NCBI GenBank assembly: GCA_020630065.1
Contig: JAHDCC010000008.1
Location: 91,553-155,552, forward strand
DNA from: Acidimicrobiales bacterium
GTDB taxonomy: Bacteria > Actinomycetota > Acidimicrobiia > Acidimicrobiales > SZUA-35
Direction of reading: 5' to 3'
DNA length: 64,000 nucleotides
The notes beneath the pieces are model-generated. The model made no database searches and was not told the DNA's origin. It saw nothing but the letters and a program-made list of their open reading frames with translations. Positions within the stretch are counted from its first letter, which is position 1; each line of letters opens with the position of its first letter. Shown here piece by piece: positions 26,916 to 34,566 of this stretch. The translations under genes were made by a program, and so were the position numbers.

Positions 26916-27479
26916 ATGACTACGACAACCCCTTCACTCCCACTCGCCCCCGGCACCTGGACCCTAGACCCAGTGCACTGCACCGTCGAATTCACCGCCC
27001 GACACATGGCAATCTCAAAAGTTCGCGGCCGGTTCCACCACTTCGACGCCACCGTACAAATCGGCGAAAGTCTCGAAACCAGCCAAGTGAAAGCCACCGT
27101 CGACCTAAGCTCAGTCGACACCAACAACACAGACCGAGACAATCACCTCCGAAACTCCGATTTCTTCAACGTCGAACAAAACCCTCAAATGACGTTCACG
27201 TCAACCCAGATAACCGACGTCGGCGACGGCAACTACCAGATGGTCGGCGACCTAACCATCGGCTCGGTCACAGCGTCAGAAACATTTGACCTCACCTTCA
27301 ACGGCACCGAAACGTTCCCCGGCGACGGATCGTTCCACGCCGGGTTCGAAGCGACCGCCACCATCAACCGAAACGACTACGGCGTCGACTTTAACGTCCC
27401 GCTCGGCGCCGGAGGCTTCGTCATATCCGACAAAATCGGCATCGAACTCGACATCCAACTCCTCGCCCCACAGGGATAA
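26916..27479 (+). CDS. YceI-family protein
   Basis: A 187-residue lipocalin-like protein. GTWTLDPVHCTVEFTARHMAISKVRGRFHHFDATVQIG, DNHLRNSDFFNVEQNPQMTFTST, LTIGSVTASETFDLTFNG and the C-terminal SDKIGIELDIQL are the YceI signature; relatives bind polyprenoid or other hydrophobic molecules. No signal peptide is visible, so it would be cytoplasmic. The start at 26916 is the family start; the ORF track extends 78 codons into the promoter. It is followed after 3 nt by the dehydrogenase gene. The codon choice is strongly C-ending, unlike the MFS/TetR genes before it. Confidence 0.9.
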   Translation: MTTTTPSLPLAPGTWTLDPVHCTVEFTARHMAISKVRGRFHHFDATVQIGESLETSQVKATVDLSSVDTNNTDRDNHLRNSDFFNVEQNPQMTFTSTQITDVGDGNYQMVGDLTIGSVTASETFDLTFNGTETFPGDGSFHAGFEATATINRNDYGVDFNVPLGAGGFVISDKIGIELDIQLLAPQG

Positions 27480-27482
27480 CTA

Positions 27483-28364
27483 ATGACATCTAAACAAACA
27501 ATCACCGTACTCGGCGCCGGTGCGATGGGGTCACGCCTCGCCATCAACTACGCAGCAGCCGGGCATCCGGTAACGGTATGGAACCGAACCGCAGACCGGG
27601 CAAACACGCTCGCCCAAAACCATGACGTCACCGCTCAAGAAAGCCTGCACGAAGCGCTATCACAAGCCGACATTGTCGTGTCGATGCTGGCCGACGACGA
27701 CGCAGCCACCTCGGTCTGGCTCGACCCGATGCTAGGTTCACTGGCGGCACTAAAACCCGACGCAGTGTGGATCGAATCCTCGACCCTGACCACAACGACA
27801 GTCAAAAAACTGTTCGATGCGGCAACCACCGCAGGCGTCGATTTTCTCGAAGCGCCAGTCGTCGGGACGCTACCCCAAGTCGAATCAGGATCACTGTTCT
27901 ATCTGCTCGGAGGCGGCCCCGAACTTTGTGAACGGATGCAGCCAGTCATCGACGTAAACGCCGGAGCGGTCAAACGAATGGGAACCCCCGGCTCAGCCGC
28001 CGTCATGAAACTGGCCATCAACGGACTGTTGGCGATCCAGGTCGCGGCCTATGCCGAAATCGTTGGGCTGCTCGACCAAAGCGATCTTGATACCGGCGAA
28101 TCAATCGAACTTTTAGCGAAGCTTCCTATCACGGCACCAAAGATCGGTGGCGTGTTAACCAAGTTTGCGGAACGATCATTCGAACCGAACTTCCCGGTCA
28201 GGCTGGTAGCGAAAGACCTCGACTATCTCGGCCGGTTGGCGGAGGGCTTCAACGCAGCCAACCCGGTAGGGGAAGTAACCGCCGACCTTTATAAACAAGC
28301 TATTGCTGCCGGTCTGGGCGAGCTGGACATTTCAGGCATTGCATCGGTTTACTTGGCGGACTAA
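27483..28364 (+). CDS. 3-hydroxyisobutyrate-dehydrogenase-family oxidoreductase
   Basis: A 293-residue beta-hydroxyacid dehydrogenase. VLGAGAMGSRLAINYAAAGHPVTVWNRT is the NAD(P) fold, FLEAPVVGTLPQVESGSLFYLLGG replaces the usual DAPVSGG substrate loop, and the catalytic Lys lies in AAVMKLAINGLLAIQ. Related enzymes reduce succinic semialdehyde or act on 3-hydroxy acids. Its start is 3 nt from the YceI stop, so the two form an operon probably controlled by the TetR repressor. Confidence 0.88.
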   Translation: MTSKQTITVLGAGAMGSRLAINYAAAGHPVTVWNRTADRANTLAQNHDVTAQESLHEALSQADIVVSMLADDDAATSVWLDPMLGSLAALKPDAVWIESSTLTTTTVKKLFDAATTAGVDFLEAPVVGTLPQVESGSLFYLLGGGPELCERMQPVIDVNAGAVKRMGTPGSAAVMKLAINGLLAIQVAAYAEIVGLLDQSDLDTGESIELLAKLPITAPKIGGVLTKFAERSFEPNFPVRLVAKDLDYLGRLAEGFNAANPVGEVTADLYKQAIAAGLGELDISGIASVYLAD

Positions 28365-28628
28365 ACCTAGCGGGGGCTGTCAACGACGTCGACGAATCGC
28401 CCGGAGAGCCAGGTTCGTGCGGGGTAGCGTTTTGTCTGATCGTAACGGTGGGGCGGCGTTGGAGGTTGCAGAGGCGACCGCTGGGTGTGCCTGCCGTTGA
28501 CGGTTTTGGGTGGGGTTTCGGAGGGTCTATCTTTTCACCTATGTATCGGGTGGAGGTTTCTCGGCTAATGGTGTTGGTTGATGACATCGAACGTGGCAGA
28601 ATCAATAAGCCCGTTTCGGGTAGGTTAC
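28365..28628. other. Intergenic region upstream of tRNA-Thr
   Basis: I see no convincing gene in these 264 bases; the ORF-track entries here have no recognisable motif. It presumably holds the tRNA-Thr promoter near its right end. Confidence 0.4.
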
Positions 28629-28701
28629 GCCTCCTTAGCTCAGTCGGTAGAGCGCTTCCATGGTAAGGAAGAGGTCAACAGTTCAATTCTGTTAGGAGGC
28701 T
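28629..28701 (+). tRNA. tRNA-Thr (GGT)
   Basis: A 73-nt cloverleaf: acceptor GCCTCCT/AGGAGGC, D-arm GCTCAGTCGGTAGAGC, anticodon stem CTTCC/GGAAG with GGT at 28662-28664, T-arm ACAGTTCAATTCTGT. No CCA is encoded. Its 3' end is repeated 765 bp downstream, marking a former or present integration site. Confidence 0.93.
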
Positions 28702-28702
28702 C
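28679..28702 (+). repeat. Attachment-site-like repeat, left copy (tRNA-Thr 3' end)
   Basis: CAGTTCAATTCTGTTAGGAG followed by GCTC is identical to 29444-29467. The left copy is the T-arm and acceptor 3' half of tRNA-Thr, the usual target of tyrosine-integrase elements. Confidence 0.8.
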
Positions 28703-28960
28703 TGCATAACACCTGGTAGAAGCCTTTTGCTAGGTTCCCAGGATTCGTTAGGGCGTCTGGCTTAGCCAAAGTTCTAGCCATCGAAAGAGAGCTAAGACTC
28801 CGTATGCGAATCAAGAACCGCTTCGAATTGATTGATGCAGGTGGTTTCAGGGAGACGGCTGAATGTCGGTCGGCTATCCAAGAGCTCTTTATTATCTCCC
28901 ATATGGGAAGGTCCAAGTCTCTAAGCCTTCTTCAAGAACTAAGCTTTTCTAGCATGGCGG

Positions 28961-29443
28961 TTAACTTCTTGGAGTAGATTTTTTCTTTTTGAACGACGCC
29001 TTCGATGCGTGATAGGTCCGCATGCTCGGAAGTAGGGTTTGGTTCGTAGTAGATACCCTTTTCTTGCGTGGGACGAGATCTTCTTGGTACTCAAAAAGTC
29101 GATTGTAGAGTCTTGGCGAAATTCCAACGAAGGGGGTGAAGGTTACTTTATTGGACTCCTCGTTTTCTATGGAAACTGAATCGTCAAACAATTGATCTGC
29201 GAGGCTTTTGGGGAATGGCTGCATATATACAACTCGTTTGATACCTGCTCCAACGATCATCGGGGTACATTCATGGCAAGGGAATGTCGTCACAGTCAAT
29301 TGTTTGTCTTGAGTTGAGACCCCACGTCTAGCAGCGTCGGTTAGTGCACTTTGTTCTGCATGCATTGAGCGAGAGAACTCGGGCACTACTTTTTTGGCTG
29401 CTGGGAGCATAGTAAATAAGAGGTCGGCAACTCTTTGAGATTG
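28961..29443 (-). pseudogene. Anti-phage dCTP deaminase-like protein, C-terminal part (truncated at the att repeat)
   Basis: The reading frame encodes a CMP/dCMP-deaminase zinc domain: MHAEQSALTDAARRG supplies His-Ala-Glu, and TTFPCHECTPMIVGAGIKRVVYMQPFPKS supplies PCxxC. KVTFTPFVGISPRLYNRLFEYQ follows. This is the order seen in AvcD/anti-phage dCTP deaminases, which deplete deoxynucleotides on infection and normally carry an N-terminal P-loop domain in a protein of ~500 residues. Here the recognisable sequence starts right at the tRNA-repeat boundary. The track ORF runs on through the repeat as EPPNRIEL and 19 unrelated residues, so the N-terminal half is missing. It may be inactive. Assignment to the family is fairly firm; loss of function is inferred. 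Confidence 0.7.
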
Positions 29444-29467
29444 CAGTTCAATTCTGTTAGGAGGCTC
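29444..29467 (+). repeat. Attachment-site-like repeat, right copy
   Basis: A perfect 24-bp copy of the tRNA-Thr 3' end. It cannot form a tRNA by itself. It marks the right end of a 765-bp remnant and cuts the deaminase gene. No integrase gene is present between the copies. Confidence 0.8.
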
Positions 29468-29596
29468 CACGAATCCCACGTCAGAGACAGTCGCTCTCGC
29501 CGACTCAACCGACCAAACCTCCACTGCTTGCGTGAGGGTCGTTTAATTCATTTAATGGTTCTAAAGGTTCGATGTGTCCTGTAGAGTGGCGTTCGT

Positions 29597-30127
29597 ATGG
29601 CGATGGCGTATATCGATGAGTCGCACCGTTCGGGTAAGTATCTGATCTCGGCGGTAGTCACGCTGGAAAGTAGACAACCTCAGCTTCGTGCTGATTTACG
29701 ACGGTTGATCTTGCCAGGCCAGCAGCGGGTTCATTTTGTGAATGAATCAGACCGCAGGAAAAAGCAGATTTTGGACGTAGCGGCTGAGTCCTCAGTGAAG
29801 AACGAGATGTGGACAGCTACCGGGTTCAAACAGAACGCGGCGCGTATCGCAATTTTTGAGGCGATGATTCCGCTGCTCGTTCGGGATGGAGTCGACCGTT
29901 TCATTGTGGAGTCGGGCGGAGCGCAGGACAAGAAAGATAGGGCTGTTCTGGCGGGTACGTTGCGGACACATGGGCTTAGCGCTGCTTACCGCCATGCCCG
30001 ACCACAGGAAGAACCGTTACTGTGGCTGCCGGATGCATTAGCGTGGTGTTTCGGGCGGAACAAACAATGGCGAAGCGAACTGTATCGGCGTGGGTTGGTC
30101 GCTAGCCACCAAAGAATCAGAGCCTAA
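29597..30127 (+). CDS. DUF3800-like protein (putative RNase H-fold nuclease)
   Basis: A 176-residue protein. MAYIDESHRSGKYLISAVVT at the start, FIVESGGAQDKKDRAVL in the middle and EEPLLWLPDALAWCFGR near the end fit the DUF3800 plan, in which an early Asp, a central Glu/Asp and a late Asp form an RNase H-like active site. Such proteins are common in accessory and defence-associated regions. The ATG at 29597 or the second ATG two codons later may be used. It lies just outside the right att-like repeat. The family call is tentative. Confidence 0.55.
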   Translation: MAMAYIDESHRSGKYLISAVVTLESRQPQLRADLRRLILPGQQRVHFVNESDRRKKQILDVAAESSVKNEMWTATGFKQNAARIAIFEAMIPLLVRDGVDRFIVESGGAQDKKDRAVLAGTLRTHGLSAAYRHARPQEEPLLWLPDALAWCFGRNKQWRSELYRRGLVASHQRIRA

Positions 30128-30137
30128 AAAGCGCTAA

Positions 30138-30171
30138 TCCTGACCTCAAACCGTCCGGAGAGGGGTCAGGA
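30138..30171. terminator. Hairpin downstream of the DUF3800-like gene
   Basis: TCCTGACC pairs with GGTCAGGA across an 18-nt loop, ten bases after the stop codon. No T-tract; a terminator by position only. Confidence 0.4.
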
Positions 30172-30378
30172 CCACTTCAGGTAGCTATTGCCCCTGCTCT
30201 TTAAGTATCGCCGGTAAAACGGAAAATGTAAACCCCTTAAAATCGAGTAGGGGATGTTCACGACTTCTTGGAGCATCTGGCTGTTTGTTCTGATCCGGCG
30301 GTTCTAACATGTGTACCAGCGCTACTAGTGCATTCTACGAACGCCTGGAAAGGGCGCTGGCTTGAATAGTCTTGAGCT

Positions 30379-30723
30379 ATGGCTGACAAGATTATTCCGA
30401 TATTCAGGGTTAAGGATGGCGAGAAAACAGCGGAGTGGTACCAGCGTTTAGGTTTCGAAGTTGTGAGTGAGCACAGGTTCGCTCCAGGGATGCCGCTTTA
30501 TCTCTTTCTTGAACGCAACGGCGAAGAGTTGCATCTGTCGGAACACAAAGGCGATGCCAAAGGGCCTGGCCTTATCTACTTTTGGATTGAAGAGGGCTTG
30601 GAGACGATCGCTGAAGAGTTTGGCGCAAGTATTGAGCAGCAGCCGTGGGCGAAAGAGCTAAAGATGAAAGACCCTGACGGCAATCGACTCAGAATAGCGT
30701 TGCGGCACTCAGGCGCGGAATGA
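30379..30723 (+). CDS. VOC-fold (glyoxalase/bleomycin-resistance-like) protein
   Basis: A 114-residue single VOC module pair. IIPIFRVKDGEKTAEWYQRLGFEVVSEHRFAPGMPLYLFLERNGEELHLSEH and MKDPDGNRLRIALRH match the bleomycin-binding-protein branch; these dimers sequester glycopeptide drugs or act on small metabolites. It sits in the accessory region with its own ~250-nt upstream gap. Confidence 0.82.
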   Translation: MADKIIPIFRVKDGEKTAEWYQRLGFEVVSEHRFAPGMPLYLFLERNGEELHLSEHKGDAKGPGLIYFWIEEGLETIAEEFGASIEQQPWAKELKMKDPDGNRLRIALRHSGAE

Positions 30724-30869
30724 ACAAACGAAGGTCTAAGAAGGAAACATCCGGACACCGCTATGCCAGTTGTCCCTGACTAAGTTATGTCCTGACCCAT
30801 GGTTCAGTTCGTAGAATTCGAAACCCGGTTTCTTTAGATCGTTCAGAGCTGATTCAACAACATCGCTGT

Positions 30870-32278
30870 TTACCCAAGTGTCGTCCCCAAAGCTTGCAGC
30901 AGGCTCAGTAACGCCAAGAGTGCAAGAAGTGCAAATACGATTATGTGAAAGCGTCTCATAGTGGGCTTTGCTGAGGCGTCCACCGGTGACGTTTCAATGC
31001 GTGACTCGAGCCCGAACACGAGCAGCTGGCCTTCTTCGTATGGCATCTTGTCGTGGCCGGAGATGTGAAGTCGTTCAAGGCCAGGTCGACGGTTTTGGTC
31101 GGTGGCTATCTCGGTCACTTCGGGGGCGTCGCATCCTGGGTTGTTTCGGATATTTAGAGTTTGGATTCGGTCGTGTTGAGATAGTGTTCGCAGTAAGGAA
31201 GGCATCCTGTCCGCTTCGATGTGGTTGCCTGCGAGGTCAAGGCGGACGAGGTTGTGAAGATGGCGGGCGATTGCGGCTGCCCCGCTGCCGCCGATTTGGT
31301 TGTACTCCAGATCTAGATCTGTGAGCAGGTTGAGCTGTTCGGCGATTTCGGTTGCCCCGATGTTTCCGATCATGTTGTAGCCAAGGTCGAGTTCGGCAAG
31401 GTTGTGGAGGTTAGATGCAATGGCTGCTGCTCCGTCATCTCTGATCGGGTTGTGCGCCATGTTTAGTTTGGTGAGGTTGTGGAGGTTGCTTTCGAAGGAT
31501 CGTGTCCCATCATCTCCAATGTTGTTGTCGCTGAGATCTAGAGTTTTGAGTTGAGGTAACCCTTCAGCGATAGCGTTTGCCCCTTCGTTCCCGATGTGGT
31601 TGTAGTGGAGGTTGAGCTCTTCGAGGTTGTTAAGGTTGCTGGCAATCGCTGCAGCGCCGTGATGTCCGTCGTGGGTTTCGGTGAGGTCGAGTTGACTAGC
31701 CCAGTTAGTTGTTCAGCGAGTTCGACTACGCCAGCGCTCTCGATCTCGTTGCGGCCCAGGTCGAGGCTAGTGAGCTTGTGGAGGTTGTTGGCGATAGCTG
31801 CTGCACCCTCGTATCCGATGTCGTTGTACTCCAGGTGTAGGCTGGTGAGAGATGAAAGGTTATTGGCGATCGCCTGTGTGCCTTGGTCGCCTATGTTGTT
31901 GTATCGCAGTTCGAGTTCGGACAAGTTGGGGTTGCGTGCGATTGTTGCCGCACCGTCTGGTCCGATGTTGTTATAGCTGAGGTTGAGTGCGGTTAGTTGT
32001 GGGAATCTTTCAGCAATCACCTCAGCGCTGTACTCTCCAATGTTTAGACCGACCAACGCGAGCCTTTTGACGTGGTTGATGCCCGCCATTTGAACCAGAT
32101 CATCGACGGCAAGACGATCTACACAAAAACAATGTGTGAACGTGCTTTGAAGCTGTCGTGAGCGGAACCCTCTATAAGAAGTCGAACTGAGAATAGCGAT
32201 GGAGTCTGCTGGGCCGAACTCGTAGGAAACCTCTTTCAGCGAAGAGATTTTTGGTATCGACAGTTCGGCTTCTGGCAT
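30870..32278 (-). pseudogene. Leucine-rich-repeat protein with C-terminal membrane anchor, one frameshift
   Basis: The track shows two ORFs (246 and 196 residues), but the sequence between them encodes continuous repeats in a shifted frame. Around 31693 the N-terminal ORF (EQLTGLVN) should continue as LDLTETHDGHHGAAAIASNLNNLEELNLHYNHIG; one base appears to be missing. Rejoined, the protein is ~470 residues with about twelve 24-25-residue repeats of ribonuclease-inhibitor type (LxxLDLxxNxIGxxGAxAIAxxL). A tail follows with one membrane segment (RFHIIVFALLALLALLSLL). The repeats face the side opposite the short C-terminus. No enzymatic domain is seen. It is either a decayed gene or a sequencing error. 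Function unknown; RNI-type repeats bind proteins. Confidence 0.78.
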
Positions 32279-32401
32279 GTTCGCAATCGTAGTTCTTGCA
32301 GCGCCATCACTTGGTTAATCGCAAGAGTTGAGACACGCCGAGCGGGGGTAGTAGCTTTGTTGATTTGTTGTTCAAGTCTCACAACCGCGACTTTTACACA
32401 G

Positions 32402-32433
32402 TCTTGACGTGTCATGATACGTCAAGATATGTT
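32402..32433 (+). promoter_or_regulatory. Operator palindrome and promoter of the Fic/Doc module
   Basis: TCTTGACGTGTCATGATACG and the following TCAAGA form a 26-bp palindrome with 12 of 13 pairs matched. It contains a -35 box (TTGACG, 32404-32409), 18 nt from a -10-like TATGTT (32428-32433). Repressor binding here would block transcription, as expected for autoregulated toxin-antitoxin operons. Confidence 0.6.
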
Positions 32434-32440
32434 GTTGGAT

Positions 32441-32653
32441 ATGGAAATGGTTAAGTTCAGCTCAAAGATTGAAAAGCAGAACCTCGACGACCTGCGTGCG
32501 TATGCTTCTGAGTCGAAGAAGAACATTTCTATTGTTCTTAACGAGGCAGTAGCCGAATATCTGGCATCAGTCAGAGTGCGTCCCACGTTCATCGAAGCGT
32601 CATCAGAAGTGCTTGATGAGCACGCTGAACTTCTAGACAAGCTCGCTCAATAG
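32441..32653 (+). CDS. Antitoxin of the Fic/Doc module (ribbon-helix-helix-like)
   Basis: A short acidic/basic protein: MVKFSSKIEKQNLDDLRAYASESKKNISIVLNEAVAEYLASVRVRPTFIEASSEVLDEHAELLDKLAQ. The first half looks like a DNA-binding ribbon-helix-helix, and the second half would wrap the toxin. The ORF track starts at 32414, but that ATG is the centre of the operator palindrome and lies upstream of the predicted transcription start. ATG 32441, close to the expected +1, would give a leaderless or nearly leaderless message; 32447 is the alternative. The toxin gene follows after 4 nt. Confidence 0.7.
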   Translation: MEMVKFSSKIEKQNLDDLRAYASESKKNISIVLNEAVAEYLASVRVRPTFIEASSEVLDEHAELLDKLAQ

Positions 32654-32657
32654 AAGC

Positions 32658-33047
32658 GTGGAAACGACTACATACCCAACGGTCGAAGAAGCCCTCTACC
32701 TGCATAAGGCTTTGATTGACCGGTTCGGCGGTGCGCACGGTGTGCGAGATAAAGGCTTGCTAGAAAGTGCGCTCATGCGTCCACGCTCTGGCTACTACGA
32801 AACCCTGTCACTTCAAGCAGCCGCACTACTGCATAGCCTTATCCTAAACCATTGTTTCGTGGACGGTAACAAACGAATCGGGTTCGCCTTAATGGCGACA
32901 TTCCTAAAACTCAATGGTGATTCAATAGTCGTCGACGCTACCACCGCCGAGCGTTTCATTATCGACGACATCATTGTCGGAAAAAAAGACGTTGCTGATA
33001 TAGCCGCATGGATAGAACTACACCTTCATGGACAGTCGAAGCGCTAG
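32658..33047 (+). CDS. doc: Death-on-curing (Doc) family toxin, Fic fold
   Basis: A 129-residue Fic-fold toxin. Doc enzymes phosphorylate EF-Tu and halt translation until neutralised by the antitoxin. The Fic motif is intact as NHCFVDGNKRIGFALMATFLKLNG (H-x-F-x-D-x-N-K-R), and the N-terminal GVRDKGLLESALMRPRSGYY block is characteristic of Doc. The GTG start lies 4 nt after the antitoxin stop. The pair likely acts as an addiction or abortive-infection module in this accessory region. Confidence 0.88.
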   Translation: METTTYPTVEEALYLHKALIDRFGGAHGVRDKGLLESALMRPRSGYYETLSLQAAALLHSLILNHCFVDGNKRIGFALMATFLKLNGDSIVVDATTAERFIIDDIIVGKKDVADIAAWIELHLHGQSKR

Positions 33048-33188
33048 ACGACCCAGCTAGTCTTCATCGAATCTCAGCCGCGATTGGGCCTGAAAATCAG
33101 CCACCCATCAAGATCGTTCAAAACCTAGATCGAGTCTAAATCACGCTGATCAGCGCAGCTCGACTCGCCCCCTTCGTGGGATGACGCG

Positions 33189-33788
33189 CTATGTTTTCGA
33201 TCGGGTTCCGGTCTTGATCTTCTCGACCGAGGACCACACCTGTTCGGTCAGCTCTACCAGGTCCTTCGTAGGGTCTTGAAGCCATAGATAGAATGCGCCG
33301 TCGGTTCCTCCGACCAGGGCTCCAGCCATCACCGAACCTCGCAAAGCGCCAGCCACATCGCCATCCTCAACGTTCTCGGTAAGCAGCGACCGGTGAGCCT
33401 CGAGCCAGGCTCGGTTTAACGCGGCCTCAGTCGGCCGCATCGACGGTATGCTAGCCATAAATTTGAACGCGACCTCGATGCGGGCGCGGTCTGACTGAAT
33501 AAACCGCGCCACGTCTATGATCGAACGACGGCAGACATCAAAGTCCGACTCTGAAGGGTCTCTCAGGTCGATCAACTTCAGGTAATGGGCCAGCCACTGT
33601 CGGGGGATTTCATAGGCGATTTCGTCTTTGCTGTGAAAGTGTCGGTACACGGTTCGACGAGAAACATCGGCCGCGTCGGCGATCTGTGACACGCTGGTCT
33701 TTGAGAAACCTTGTTTTAAAAAAAGCGACGCTGCAGCCTCGTAAATTTCCGCCCGTGTCTGCTCGTTCCGTCTGTCTTGTAATGTCAC
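33189..33788 (-). CDS. TetR-family transcriptional regulator
   Basis: A 199-residue repressor. RAEIYEAAASLFLKQGFSKTSVSQIADAADVSRRTVYRHFHSKDEI is the helix-turn-helix domain; the C-terminal domain is a helical ligand pocket. It is divergent from a small membrane protein gene, with an inverted repeat in the gap, so that gene and itself are the likely targets. Confidence 0.88.
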   Translation of the reverse strand: MTLQDRRNEQTRAEIYEAAASLFLKQGFSKTSVSQIADAADVSRRTVYRHFHSKDEIAYEIPRQWLAHYLKLIDLRDPSESDFDVCRRSIIDVARFIQSDRARIEVAFKFMASIPSMRPTEAALNRAWLEAHRSLLTENVEDGDVAGALRGSVMAGALVGGTDGAFYLWLQDPTKDLVELTEQVWSSVEKIKTGTRSKT

Positions 33789-33814
33789 GATGACCTCTCC
33801 TCAAAGCACATACT

Positions 33815-33825
33815 GCACATTGTGC
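33815..33825. promoter_or_regulatory. Inverted repeat between the TetR gene and the divergent membrane protein gene
   Basis: GCACA-T-TGTGC is a perfect 5-1-5 inverted repeat ~27 nt upstream of the TetR start; related half-sites (AGCACA, GCGCAGTG) flank it. A candidate TetR operator. Confidence 0.4.
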
Positions 33826-33913
33826 CATTCTGGCGCAGTGTTTCCTGGGTCTCCTTGTCCAGGTTACGATGGCACCAGTGTCCGAGAAGAACCGAAAGAA
33901 CGAGGGATAGGGA

Positions 33914-34345
33914 ATGAATCACCGACGATGGGTCCAAATCGCATTGGGGTACCTGGCAATTTCATCGGCGCCGCTCGGCATCTGGGGGCTCCTCGCTCCC
34001 CAGTCATTCTACGAGAATTTCCCCGGACTTGGGCGAGCATGGATTGCCCTGGACGGCCCCTACAACGAACACCTCATGCGCGACGTCGGCGCCTTGAATC
34101 TGGCCCTGATCGTACTGTTCGTGGGCGCCGCCATCTCAGTATCAAAACCCCTCGTGCTAACCGCGTGCGCCTCATCGTTAGCGTGGGGAATCCCCCACTT
34201 CCTCTACCACGTCTTTAACACCGACGGCCTGAGTAACGGCGACATCGCTGGGGTTCTCGGTGGACTTTCAGCCTTCGTCGCCCTGCCAATAGTCATAATC
34301 GTGGTTATGAACCGAAACGACATATCCCAGCCAGCCCTCGCGTAG
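33914..34345 (+). CDS. Small membrane protein, four TM segments, unknown function
   Basis: 143 residues with hydrophobic segments WVQIALGYLAISSAPLGIWGLL, LNLALIVLFVGAAISV, VLTACASSLAWGIPHFLYHVF and VLGGLSAFVALPIVIIVVM. The conserved-looking RDVGALNLAL and HFLYHVFN between segments are reminiscent of small DUF-type membrane proteins found beside TetR regulators, but I cannot name the family. It is probably controlled by the divergent TetR. Confidence 0.6.
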   Translation: MNHRRWVQIALGYLAISSAPLGIWGLLAPQSFYENFPGLGRAWIALDGPYNEHLMRDVGALNLALIVLFVGAAISVSKPLVLTACASSLAWGIPHFLYHVFNTDGLSNGDIAGVLGGLSAFVALPIVIIVVMNRNDISQPALA

Positions 34346-34493
34346 GTACATACGTCTACCAATGGATCAACTCACAGGACCCACGTCACGGTGACAACTA
34401 CCTGATTCGAGATAAGGGCATGGATGCGGTACCAGTATCGGCGCAACGCTAGATGTGGTCGGCTTTGGATCACAGATAGTAGGACTGAACTGA

Positions 34494-34551
34494 CCGGTGT
34501 CGCCGTCGAAGGACAAGGCAAGCGGAGTCTGAACTCCGAAGACGACACCGG
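34494..34551 (-). terminator. Hairpin structure downstream of the S33 hydrolase gene
   Basis: CCGGTGTCG pairs with CGACACCGG, and an inner CGGAG/CTCCG stem lies within the loop. It follows the hydrolase stop by ~16 nt on the minus strand. Terminator by position; no T-tract. Confidence 0.45.
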
Positions 34552-34566
34552 AAACCTATCTACCTG

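Noticed and set aside
28720-28977. An open plus-strand frame of ~85 codons between the tRNA and the deaminase (ending HMGRSKSLSLLQELSFSSMAVNFLE)
   Set aside because: It has no start codon near its beginning and no family match; it overlaps the deaminase end. It could be a fragment of an element gene, but I cannot support a call.
30736-30885. Minus-strand frame reading GDDTWVNSDVVESALNDLKKPGFEFYELNHGSGHNLV, like the end of an alpha/beta hydrolase
   Set aside because: About 50 codons with no start, overlapping the LRR gene's tail; a chance open frame of this length is not rare.
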